Positions 1-5,280 of a DNA stretch of 7,351 nt are shown here, one piece after another (within the stretch, counting starts at the first letter, position 1; each line of letters begins with the position of its first letter). The translations under genes were made by a program, and so were the position numbers. Under the pieces are notes generated by a model. It had not been told where the DNA came from, ran no database searches, and saw only the letters and a list, made by a program, of their open reading frames with translations. Source of the DNA: an uncultured Eubacteriales bacterium (lineage in GTDB: Bacteria > Bacillota > Clostridia > Oscillospirales > Oscillospiraceae); contig URPI01000108.1 of NCBI GenBank assembly GCA_900549705.1, positions 1-7,351 on the forward strand, given 5' to 3'.

Positions 1-48
1 TGAGTTTTTGGAAATATAAAGAATGATGCTATAAAAACTATTATAACT
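1..48. other. AT-rich segment abutting the truncated kinase
   Basis: These bases are strongly AT-rich, while the kinase immediately after is GC-rich. Translated in the kinase frame they give VFGNIKNDAIKTIIT, which does not resemble the expected PsuK N-terminus. A TTGGAA (8-13) with a 16-nt spacer to TATAAA (30-35) could pass as a weak promoter. Nothing else is recognisable. This looks like foreign DNA joined to the gene or an assembly end. Confidence 0.45.
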
Positions 49-57
49 GGCCCGCTG

Positions 58-900
58 GTGGCAGCGGACTCAAACCCCGGCACCGTGTCCATCAGCCTGG
101 GCGGCGTGGGTCGGAACATTGCCCATAACCTGGCGCTGCTGGGGGCGGATGTTCATCTGCTCAGCGCCTATGGCGACGATGTCAACGGCGAGCGGGTGGC
201 GGCCTCCTGTTCCGAGCTGGGCATCGACCTGAGCCACGCCCTGCGGGTGGCCGGGGGTACGACCTCCACCTACCTGTACCTGACCGATGAGCACGGCGAG
301 ATGGCACTGGCCGTGTCCGACATGGAAATCTGCAAAAAAATCACCCCGGCTTATCTGGCGGCGCAGCTCCCACTGCTGCAAAACGCCCAGGTGGTGGTGG
401 CCGACACCAATCTTCCGGAGGAAAGCCTGCAATATCTGGCGGATAACTGCACCGTGCCCCTGTTCATTGACCCGGTTTCCACCGTCAAGGCCAAAAAGAT
501 TGCCCCCATCCTCAGCAAAATTCACACCCTCAAGCCCAACCGCCTGGAGGCGGAGCTGCTGTCCGGCGTGAAGATTGAAAGCCGGGAGGACTTGGATAAG
601 GCCGCCGATGCCCTGATGAAAATGGGGCTGCACCGGATGTTCATCTCCCTGGGTGCCGACGGCGTGTATGCCGCCATGGGCGACAAGCGGGCGATTCTGC
701 CCAACCTCCCCGGTCATATGGTCAACACCACCGGCTGCGGCGATGCCTTTATGGCGGCCATCGTGTGGGCGTACTTAGAGGGCATGGACTTGGAGCACAC
801 CGCCCTGGCCGGTCTGGCCGCCGGTTCCATCGCCATGGAATCCGCCGAAACCATCAATCCTGCCATGTCCGCTTCCGGTGTTCAAAGCCGGATGCGGTAA
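58..900 (+). CDS. psuK: Pseudouridine kinase, PfkB family, 5'-truncated
   Basis: A ribokinase-like (PfkB) sugar kinase that phosphorylates pseudouridine to pseudouridine 5'-phosphate, the substrate of the next gene, in the cytosol. Seen: the PfkB N-terminal signature GGVGRNIAHNLALLG (residues 15-29 from the GTG at 58), KPNRLEAE (159-166), and the C-terminal anion-hole motif TGCGDAF (225-231) with catalytic Asp229. The usual GAGD is GCGD here. The DSNPG block followed by GGVGRNIA is typical of PsuK. Known family proteins are about 310 residues; this one has 280 and lacks the first ~25, including the opening beta strand with its ribose-binding Asn/Asp. Family similarity can be followed back to about position 49 (GPLVAADSNPG), where it stops. 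The frame has a TGA at 1-3, no ATG, and no ribosome binding site before GTG58, so the start is nominal. It could be a broken gene or a gene cut by a contig artefact. The stop lies 55 nt before psuG, so the two are probably co-transcribed. Confidence 0.85.
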   Translation: MAADSNPGTVSISLGGVGRNIAHNLALLGADVHLLSAYGDDVNGERVAASCSELGIDLSHALRVAGGTTSTYLYLTDEHGEMALAVSDMEICKKITPAYLAAQLPLLQNAQVVVADTNLPEESLQYLADNCTVPLFIDPVSTVKAKKIAPILSKIHTLKPNRLEAELLSGVKIESREDLDKAADALMKMGLHRMFISLGADGVYAAMGDKRAILPNLPGHMVNTTGCGDAFMAAIVWAYLEGMDLEHTALAGLAAGSIAMESAETINPAMSASGVQSRMR

Positions 901-939
901 GAATACACCATTTCATTCATTTTTCTCACAAAAAAGCAG

Positions 940-946
940 AAAGGAA
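940..946 (+). promoter_or_regulatory. Ribosome binding site of psuG
   Basis: AAAGGAA lies 9 nt before ATG956 and settles the start against the longer upstream reading of the same frame. Confidence 0.7.
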
Positions 947-955
947 TCGAACAAT

Positions 956-1876
956 ATGAACATGAATCAGTATCTGGATGTCAATCCCGAAGTTGCCGCC
1001 GCTCTGGCTGCCGGCAAGCCCGTTGTGGCGCTGGAGTCCACCATCATCTCCCATGGTATGCCCTATCCTCAGAACGTAGAGACTGCGCTGAACGTGGAGA
1101 AAATCATCCGCGACAACGGCGCTGTGCCCGCAACCATCGCCATCATCGGTGGCCGCCTGAAGGCCGGCCTGACCGCAGAGGAGATTGAGTACTTCGGCAA
1201 GAAGGGTCGCGCCATTCACAAGGCATCCCGCCGTGACCTGGCTGTGCTGTGCGCCCAGGGCGAGGACGGCGCTACCACCGTCACCACTACCATGATTATT
1301 GCCCACATGGCCGGTATCCGCTTCTTCGCTACCGGCGGCATCGGCGGCGTGCATCGCGGTGCCGAGACCACCATGGACATCTCCGCCGACCTGGAAGAGC
1401 TGGGCCGCACTCCCGTCATGGTTGTGTGCGCCGGTGCAAAGTCCATTCTGGACTTGGGTCTGACCCTGGAGTACCTGGAAACCAAGGGCGTGCCCGTGCT
1501 GGGTTACCAGACGAGTGAGCTGCCCGCCTTCTACACCCGCAAGTCCGGCTTCGGCGTGGACTACCGCATGGATTCTCCCGCAGAGCTGGCCGCTGCCTTC
1601 AAGGCACAGAACGACATGGAGCTGGGCGGCGGTATGCTGGTCACCAACCCCATCCCCGAGGAGTATGCCATGCCCAAGGATGTGATTGATGCTGCCATCG
1701 ACAAGGCCATTGCCGAGTGCAATGCCCAGGGCATCAAGGGCAAGGAGACCACCCCCTTCCTGCTGGCACGGGTGGCCGAGCTCACCGGCGGCGACAGCCT
1801 GGCTTCCAACATCCAGCTGGTGTATAACAATGCCAAGCTCACTGCACTGACCGCTGTGGAATACTGCAAGCTGTAA
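956..1876 (+). CDS. psuG: Pseudouridine-5'-phosphate glycosidase
   Basis: Cleaves the C-C glycosidic bond of pseudouridine 5'-phosphate to uracil and ribose 5-phosphate, completing the pathway begun by the kinase upstream. The protein has 306 residues, normal for the family (about 300-312). Seen: PVVALESTIISHGMPYPQN (22-40) with the conserved Glu27, AIHKASRRDLA (87-96) with Lys89, the glycine-rich FFATGGIGGVHRGAE (123-137), CAGAKSILDLG (158-168) whose Lys162 matches the lysine known to form the covalent sugar intermediate, and the C-terminal SNIQLVYNNA with Asn285. The E. coli residue equivalences are from memory of the family. The ATG at 956 is chosen because AAAGGAA (940-946) sits 9 nt upstream and the protein then begins like its homologues. 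The open frame continues further 5', but that part overlaps the kinase gene and is not conserved-looking. An ATG at 962 is a close alternative. Confidence 0.97.
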   Translation: MNMNQYLDVNPEVAAALAAGKPVVALESTIISHGMPYPQNVETALNVEKIIRDNGAVPATIAIIGGRLKAGLTAEEIEYFGKKGRAIHKASRRDLAVLCAQGEDGATTVTTTMIIAHMAGIRFFATGGIGGVHRGAETTMDISADLEELGRTPVMVVCAGAKSILDLGLTLEYLETKGVPVLGYQTSELPAFYTRKSGFGVDYRMDSPAELAAAFKAQNDMELGGGMLVTNPIPEEYAMPKDVIDAAIDKAIAECNAQGIKGKETTPFLLARVAELTGGDSLASNIQLVYNNAKLTALTAVEYCKL

Positions 1877-1900
1877 TATTCACAGGCGCAACATAGACGC

Positions 1901-1950
1901 AAAAACCACATCGACTGCCCCATAAAAAGGGACGGCTGATGTGGTTTTTT
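1901..1950 (+). terminator. Rho-independent terminator after psuG
   Basis: AAAAACCACATC (1901-1912) pairs perfectly with GATGTGGTTTTT in 1937-1949. A partly mismatched upper stem ends in CCC/GGG around an A-rich loop. The 3' side runs into a T-tract. It begins 24 nt after the psuG stop. The matching A-run on the 5' side means it could also stop transcription arriving on the minus strand. Confidence 0.85.
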
Positions 1951-2030
1951 CATGAGCGGGGGAGTACGGCTCCCCGGTGGATGGGGTTCAATTGCGACAC
2001 GCAGTTTTTGAAAAAAGCGTGTAGAATCTT

Positions 2031-2059
2031 TTGCGTTTTGAAAACAGAACTATTATAAT
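2031..2059 (+). promoter_or_regulatory. Sigma-70-type promoter ahead of the structured region
   Basis: TTGCGT (2031-2036), a 17-nt spacer, and a perfect TATAAT (2054-2059). Transcription would start near 2066, at the base of the first hairpin of the region that follows. The -35 matches only in its TTG half. No protein gene follows on this strand, which is why the output is suspected to be an RNA. Confidence 0.5.
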
Positions 2060-2064
2060 ATTAA

Positions 2065-2190
2065 CACGCATAATTTAAAAGCTGCGTGCAGATAGAGGCG
2101 GCAGGGATTACTCCCTGTCGCCATGCGTCGTGTGCGCACCAGTCGCACACAAGAAAACCCCCGCGGCGGCAATCGCTGCGGGGGTTCCCT
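2065..2190 (+). ncRNA. Candidate structured RNA, four tandem hairpins
   Basis: Four hairpins follow one another just after a promoter. HP1 is CACGCA (2065-2070) with TGCGTG (2083-2088). HP2 is an 11-bp stem, 2097-2107 with 2112-2122, with a TTAC loop and one G-U pair. HP3 is GTGTGCG (2130-2136) with CGCACAC (2144-2150). HP4 is a stem of about 13 bp, AACCCCCGC (2156-2164) with GCGGGGGTT (2178-2186), extended by an inner GCG/CGC. The plus-strand reading of 2123-2314 gives an Arg/Lys-rich, low-complexity peptide that does not look like a protein. I do not recognise the RNA family; 6S RNA, SRP RNA, tmRNA and T-box signatures are not visible. HP4 is followed by TTCCCTTT on the plus strand and TTTTCTT on the minus strand, so the direction of transcription is uncertain. 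Confidence 0.4.
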
Positions 2191-2344
2191 TTGGGAAAGA
2201 AAGAAGAGAGATAGAAAAGAGGATCTGTGTTATAAAAGGAGCGGCTCACGGCTTCCGCTTCCTTTCATGTATTTAGAATACCGGAGGCATTTGAACGATG
2301 TGTCACAAAAATAAGAACAAATTATAAATAATTTTTGTAAAACA
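2187..2344. other. Gene-free stretch with purine-rich run
   Basis: Between the structured region and the zinc-ribbon gene there is a plus-strand purine run (2193-2223, a single T interrupting), the hairpin at 2235-2265, and then an AT-rich stretch (2300-2344). I see no protein gene beyond a nine-codon frame at 2298-2327. Confidence 0.5.
2235..2265. terminator. Hairpin, possible minus-strand terminator
   Basis: AAAGGAGCGG (2235-2244) pairs with CCGCTTCCTTT (2255-2265), with a single bulged T at 2259 and a 10-nt loop. On the minus strand the stem is followed by TATAA, giving a short CCTTTTATAA tail. It is a plausible weak terminator or a further element of the structured region upstream. No gene is assigned to it. 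Confidence 0.35.
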
Positions 2345-2379
2345 CAACGGGACAGCTCCTTTTGGAAGCTGCCCCGTTG
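2345..2379 (-). terminator. Terminator of the zinc-ribbon gene
   Basis: A 15-position stem with two mismatches: CAACGGG (2345-2351) and CAGCT pair with AGCTG and CCCGTTG (2373-2379) around TTTTG. It lies 17 nt past the stop codon on the minus strand, where it is followed by TGTTTTAC. Confidence 0.8.
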
Positions 2380-2396
2380 GCGATTCAGATAATCAA

Positions 2397-2675
2397 TTAG
2401 CCGTTGGCGCGCATCTTAGCGAAGCACTCGCTGCAATACACAGGACGGTCGGACTTGGGCTCGAAGGGAACCTTAGCCTCGCCGCCGCAGTTGGCGCAGG
2501 TAGCGGTGAAGAACTCACGGGGGCCACGGGTGCTGTTCTTGCGGGCATCACGACATGCCTTGCAGCGCTGGGGCTCGTTCTGGAAGCCGCGCTCTGCATA
2601 GAAGGCCTGCTCACCGGCGGTGAACACGAACTCCTGGCCGCAATCTTTGCACTTCAAAGTCTTATCTTCGTACAT
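2397..2675 (-). CDS. Double zinc-ribbon protein of unknown function
   Basis: A 92-residue soluble protein with two four-cysteine metal sites. The first is C9-x2-C12 with C38-x2-C41, spanning the block CGQEFVFTAGEQAFYAERGF and RCKACR typical of the small 'probable zinc-ribbon domain' proteins of Firmicutes. The second is C60-x2-C63 with C81-x2-C84, containing VPFEPKSDRPVYC and resembling CxxC zinc-finger modules also found in small Clostridia proteins. Zinc binding is inferred from the cysteine pattern; the cellular role is not known to me, with RNA, DNA or ribosome contact the usual guess. ATG2675 is preceded by GAGAGG with an 8-nt spacing. The gene stands alone between its own promoter (2778-2806) and terminator (2345-2379), although read-through from ruvB, 222 nt upstream, is possible. 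It contains no signal peptide or membrane segment. Confidence 0.9.
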   Translation of the reverse strand: MYEDKTLKCKDCGQEFVFTAGEQAFYAERGFQNEPQRCKACRDARKNSTRGPREFFTATCANCGGEAKVPFEPKSDRPVYCSECFAKMRANG

Positions 2676-2751
2676 TGGAAATACCTCTCTCCATTATAAT
2701 TGCCCCGTGAAAGTCTACCGGAATGGTTGAATACGCAGGGTCTGGAATTAT

Positions 2752-2770
2752 GTGACCCAATTTCGGTCAC
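2752..2770. promoter_or_regulatory. Inverted repeat at the transcript 5' end
   Basis: GTGACC (2752-2757) and GGTCAC (2765-2770) form a perfect 6-bp inverted repeat with a 7-nt centre, starting right at the predicted +1 of the zinc-ribbon transcript. It may be a 5' stabilising hairpin in the mRNA or a second operator in the DNA. Confidence 0.4.
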
Positions 2771-2777
2771 GCTAGGG

Positions 2778-2806
2778 ATTATACACGTTCCTGGAACGTT
2801 TGTCAA
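2778..2806 (-). promoter_or_regulatory. Perfect consensus promoter of the zinc-ribbon gene
   Basis: On the minus strand TTGACA (2806-2801), exactly 17 nt of spacer, and TATAAT (2783-2778). Both boxes are perfect. The predicted start is near 2771, leaving a leader of about 95 nt before ATG2675. The promoter lies beyond the ruvB stop, so the zinc-ribbon gene can be expressed independently of the ruv operon. Confidence 0.88.
2785..2799. promoter_or_regulatory. Palindromic operator inside the promoter spacer
   Basis: ACGTTCCTGGAACGT is a perfect 7-1-7 palindrome that fills almost the whole spacer between -35 and -10, the classical place for a repressor to block RNA polymerase. The Gram-positive LexA box has GAAC before GTTC. 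Here the arms are the other way round, so an SOS box is not supported. I do not recognise the regulator. Confidence 0.6.
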
Positions 2807-2897
2807 TCCTTTATGAAAATATAATTTGATTTTTTCTCCCATTTATGCACCATGCCGGATGAATGGATTGTATGTCGAGCACGGACAGAACGACACC

Positions 2898-3935
2898 TCA
2901 TAGAGACAGCTGCATCTGCCCCTCATAGGGAATATGCAAATGCTCATAGGCAAGGGGGGTGACACAGCGCCCCCGGGGGGTGCGGGTCAAAAATCCCAGC
3001 TGCATCAGGTACGGCTCATATACGTCTTCCAGTGTCACTGCCTCCTCACCAATGGTGGCGGCCAGGGTTTCCAACCCCACCGGGCCGCCGTTATAGTTGC
3101 GGATGATGGCGGTGAGCATCCGTCGGTCGATGGCATCCAGCCCCAGCTTGTCCACCTCCAGGCGGCGCAGCGCCAGGTCGGCGGCCTCCTTGGTGATGGT
3201 GCCGTCGCCCATAATCTGAGCAAAGTCCCGCACCCGGCGCAGGAAGCGGTTGGCAATACGGGGGGTGCCCCGGCTGCGGGAGGCAATTTCCATGGCACCC
3301 TGGGGGTCAATCTCCATGCCCAGAATGGTGGCGGAGCGGGTGACGATCCGGCTTAGCTCCTCCGGGCTGTAAAGCTCCAGCCGAAGGGATACGCCAAAGC
3401 GGTCACGCAGAGGGGCGGACAGCTGACCGGCGCGGGTGGTGGCTCCCACCAGGGTGAATTTGGGCAAATCCAGCCGGATGGAGTTGGCGCTGGGCCCCTT
3501 GCCTACGATGATGTCGATGGCAAAATCCTCCATGGCGGGGTAGAGAATTTCCTCCACCACCCGGTTCAGGCGGTGGATTTCATCAATGAACAGAATGTCC
3601 CCGGGGTTCAGGTTCGTCAGCAGCGCCGCCAGGTCGCCGGGCTTTTCGATGGCGGGGCCGGAGGTAATGCGGATGTTGACCCCCATCTCGTTGGCGATGA
3701 CCCCTGCCAGGGTGGTCTTGCCCAGGCCGGGAGGGCCATAGAGCAGGGTGTGGTCAAGGCTCTCGCCCCGCTGACGGGCGGCCTCAATGTAGACGGACAG
3801 ATTCCCCTTTGCTTTTTCCTGGCCGGTGTAGTCTGCCAGCAGCTTGGGGCGCAGCCCCACCTCTGCCGCATCCTGGGGCACAAAGCTGGGGGTAATAATG
3901 GGCGTGTCCAGCCCTTCGGAATATTCCAGGCTCAT
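2898..3935 (-). CDS. ruvB: Holliday junction branch-migration helicase RuvB
   Basis: AAA+ ATPase motor, 345 residues, which as two hexameric rings pumps DNA through the RuvA-bound Holliday junction in recombinational repair. Seen: Walker A GPPGLGKT (67-74), Walker B ILFIDEIH (114-121), sensor 1 GATTR (164-168), the arginine-finger region LRDRFG (176-181), sensor 2 GTPRIANR (223-230), then the C-terminal winged-helix domain, ending in the typical RTPRGRCVTPLAYEHL. Length is normal (about 330-350). ATG3935 lies 8 nt after the ruvA stop, and AAAGGA overlapping the ruvA end serves as its ribosome binding site, so translation is probably coupled. It is the last gene of the operon; no clear terminator follows it before the zinc-ribbon promoter. 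Confidence 0.99.
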   Translation of the reverse strand: MSLEYSEGLDTPIITPSFVPQDAAEVGLRPKLLADYTGQEKAKGNLSVYIEAARQRGESLDHTLLYGPPGLGKTTLAGVIANEMGVNIRITSGPAIEKPGDLAALLTNLNPGDILFIDEIHRLNRVVEEILYPAMEDFAIDIIVGKGPSANSIRLDLPKFTLVGATTRAGQLSAPLRDRFGVSLRLELYSPEELSRIVTRSATILGMEIDPQGAMEIASRSRGTPRIANRFLRRVRDFAQIMGDGTITKEAADLALRRLEVDKLGLDAIDRRMLTAIIRNYNGGPVGLETLAATIGEEAVTLEDVYEPYLMQLGFLTRTPRGRCVTPLAYEHLHIPYEGQMQLSL

Positions 3936-3943
3936 CGGTTATC

Positions 3944-4546
3944 TTATCCTTTCATCACCATGGCACGCAGGGCATGGCGCACCATTTCCTCGGTACTGGC
4001 AGCGGGGTCAACGCCTTTCAGGGCTGCGTTGATTTCAGAGGGGGAGTAGCCCAGCTCTTGCAGCGCGGCGGTGGCCAGCGCCAGATTGCCGCCGCCCTGG
4101 GGGGTGGCGGCAGGCACACCGGCGGAGAAGTCCAGCTCCATGCTGCTGCCGCCCACCTTGTCCTTTAGCTCCAGAATGATTCTCTGAGCCAGCTTTTTGC
4201 CAACGCCCTGGGCGGCAACCAGCATTTTTTCGTCCCCGGTCATCACCGCCAGGGTAAAATTCTGGGGGCCTCCGGCGGACAGGATGGACAGCGCCGCCTT
4301 GGGGCCTACGCCGTTGATGGCGGTGAGCAGCTCAAAGCACCGCTGTTCCTCTTTGGAGCTGAAGCCATATAAATCGTGAGCATCCTCCCGGATGGACTCG
4401 GTGACAAACAGCCGCGCCGTGGTGTTCAGCTTCAGCTGTGCGGAAGTGTAAGCGCTGATACGGCAGCCGTAGCCTACGCCGCCGCAGTCAATGACGGCAA
4501 GCCCCGGCTCTAAAATGGACACGCTGCCGGAAACGTAATAAATCAT
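3944..4546 (-). CDS. ruvA: Holliday junction DNA-binding protein RuvA
   Basis: Tetrameric protein that binds the Holliday junction, holds it open as a square and recruits RuvB. The 200 residues have the family architecture: OB-fold domain I (about 1-62, MIYYVSGSV to HDLYGF), tandem helix-hairpin-helix domain II with AINGVGPKAA (76-85) and AQGVGKKLAQRI (112-123), a Pro/Gly-rich flexible linker (about 132-153), and RuvB-contacting domain III (about 155-200, ALQELGYSPSEI). The start is ATG4546, because homologues begin MIxxxxG and AGGAGA sits 4 nt before it. The frame is open 20 codons further upstream, but that part overlaps ruvC and is not conserved-looking. The ribosome binding site overlaps the ruvC stop, leaving 8 nt between the genes. 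Confidence 0.98.
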   Translation of the reverse strand: MIYYVSGSVSILEPGLAVIDCGGVGYGCRISAYTSAQLKLNTTARLFVTESIREDAHDLYGFSSKEEQRCFELLTAINGVGPKAALSILSAGGPQNFTLAVMTGDEKMLVAAQGVGKKLAQRIILELKDKVGGSSMELDFSAGVPAATPQGGGNLALATAALQELGYSPSEINAALKGVDPAASTEEMVRHALRAMVMKG

Positions 4547-4554
4547 GGTATCTC

Positions 4555-5052
4555 CTACTTTCTTTGGCTCTGCGCCAGCAGGCTGGTGCTGCTGCGGGCG
4601 TGACACAGGGCAATGGCTACGGCATCGGCGGCATCGTCTGGCTTGGGCACGGCGGCGAGATGCAAAATCCGCTTGGTCATGTCCATGACCTGATGCTTGC
4701 TGGCATTTCCGTAGCCCACCACAGCCTGCTTGACCTGCATGGGCTTGTATTCATAGATGGGAACGCCCGCTTGCTGCACGGCAAGCAGGATAACGCCCCG
4801 CGCCTGGGCAACGTTGATGCCGGTGGTGACGTTGTGTCCGAAGAACAGCTCCTCGATGGCCACGGCATCCGGCTTTTCTGCCAGAAGCAGCTGCACCATG
4901 TCGTTATAAATAACACTTAGCCGCCAGTAAAAATCCGAGTTGGGGGGTGTGGTGATGGCGCCGCACCTGAGAAGCTGGCATTGCCCGCGCTGGGCATAGA
5001 CAATGCCGAAGCCGGTGATGCCATAGCCGGGGTCAATGCCGAGAATCTTCAC
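4555..5052 (-). CDS. ruvC: Crossover junction endodeoxyribonuclease RuvC
   Basis: Dimeric RNase H-fold resolvase that nicks Holliday junctions symmetrically in a Mg-dependent way. The protein has 165 residues, normal for the family. All four catalytic acids are visible: Asp7 in KILGIDPGYG, Glu67 in AVAIEELFFG, and Asp140 and Asp143 in PDDAADAVAIALCHA. The start is the GTG at 5052, which makes the protein begin at the conserved ILGIDPG strand. A longer reading from an ATG at 5139 would add 29 residues that are really the small upstream gene read in another frame. The GTG overlaps the stop of that upstream gene as GTGA, so translation is probably by termination-reinitiation; the ribosome binding site (GGGGTGG) is only mediocre. 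Confidence 0.97.
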   Translation of the reverse strand: MKILGIDPGYGITGFGIVYAQRGQCQLLRCGAITTPPNSDFYWRLSVIYNDMVQLLLAEKPDAVAIEELFFGHNVTTGINVAQARGVILLAVQQAGVPIYEYKPMQVKQAVVGYGNASKHQVMDMTKRILHLAAVPKPDDAADAVAIALCHARSSTSLLAQSQRK

Positions 5053-5189
5053 AGCCCACCCCGATAGATGCAGATAATCTGATAGATGACCAGAAGGGTG
5101 AACAGCACCACGCCCACTCTGGCTGCCCATACCTGCCATGCCGGACGGGGCACATAGCCCTCCTCCTGTTTTTCTTCACTGTTTTCCAT
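5049..5189 (-). CDS. 46-residue single-pass membrane protein, first gene of the ruv operon
   Basis: A small gene easily missed by length cut-offs. The protein begins with an acidic stretch (MENSEEKQEEG), then YVPRPAWQVWAARVG, then a hydrophobic segment of about 17 residues (VGVVLFTLLVIYQIICI, 25-41) and a short basic tail (YRGGL). This predicts one membrane helix with a cytoplasmic or peripheral Trp/Arg belt. Support that it is real: GAGGTG lies 6 nt before ATG5189, an extended -10 lies just upstream, codon use is normal, and its TGA overlaps the ruvC start as GTGA. From memory, similar PRPxWQVWxAR small proteins precede ruvC in related Clostridia, but I cannot search to confirm this. Function is unknown; position suggests co-expression with RuvABC, not necessarily a role in recombination. 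Confidence 0.8.
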   Translation of the reverse strand: MENSEEKQEEGYVPRPAWQVWAARVGVVLFTLLVIYQIICIYRGGL

Positions 5190-5208
5190 GATATTCACCT
5201 CAAAGCAT

Positions 5209-5214
5209 ATCATA
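5209..5214 (-). promoter_or_regulatory. Extended -10 promoter of the ruv operon
   Basis: On the minus strand TATGAT, preceded by TG plus one base (TGTTATGAT), lies 19 nt before ATG5189. No good -35 is found 16-18 nt upstream, which an extended -10 can tolerate. The leader would be only about a dozen bases. Confidence 0.45.
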
Positions 5215-5280
5215 ACACATTTGTTCTGGTTTTCCTACCTTTTTTTGCAGTAAATATTTGAGATATTGCATACGCCCTAT

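Noticed and set aside
36..46. AACTATTATAA shared between the left edge and 2048-2058
   Set aside because: An 11-base AT-rich match of -10-like sequence is expected by chance and carries no further similarity on either side.
70..717. Long antisense frame opposite the kinase, and similar frames opposite ruvB, eutA and the dehydrogenase
   Set aside because: They are shadows of GC-rich coding sequence: compositionally biased peptides (His/Gly/Gln-rich) without motifs or ribosome binding sites.
878..955. N-terminal extension of psuG from an ATG at 878
   Set aside because: It overlaps the kinase gene, the extra 26 residues are unlike the family, and a good ribosome binding site sits before ATG956.
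2061..2249. Minus-strand 62-codon frame across the hairpin region
   Set aside because: It covers four strong RNA-like stems, has no ribosome binding site that I can see, and the peptide resembles no family.
2298..2327. Nine-codon frame MCHKNKNKL with GGAGG ten bases upstream
   Set aside because: The ribosome binding site is good, but nine codons with no promoter, partner gene or structure downstream cannot be told from chance; it would need ribosome profiling.
2693..2698. Second TATAAT on the minus strand, just before the zinc-ribbon ribosome binding site
   Set aside because: No acceptable -35 lies 16-18 nt upstream, and a perfect promoter exists at 2778-2806.
2785..2799. SOS (LexA) box beside the ruv operon
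   Set aside because: The arms are GTTCC...GGAAC, whereas Gram-positive LexA boxes have GAAC before GTTC; the site also drives the zinc-ribbon gene, not ruv.
5053..5139. Longer ruvC start at 5139
   Set aside because: The extra 29 residues are the small membrane-protein gene read in another frame; RuvC homologues begin at the conserved ILGIDPG strand, reached from GTG5052.
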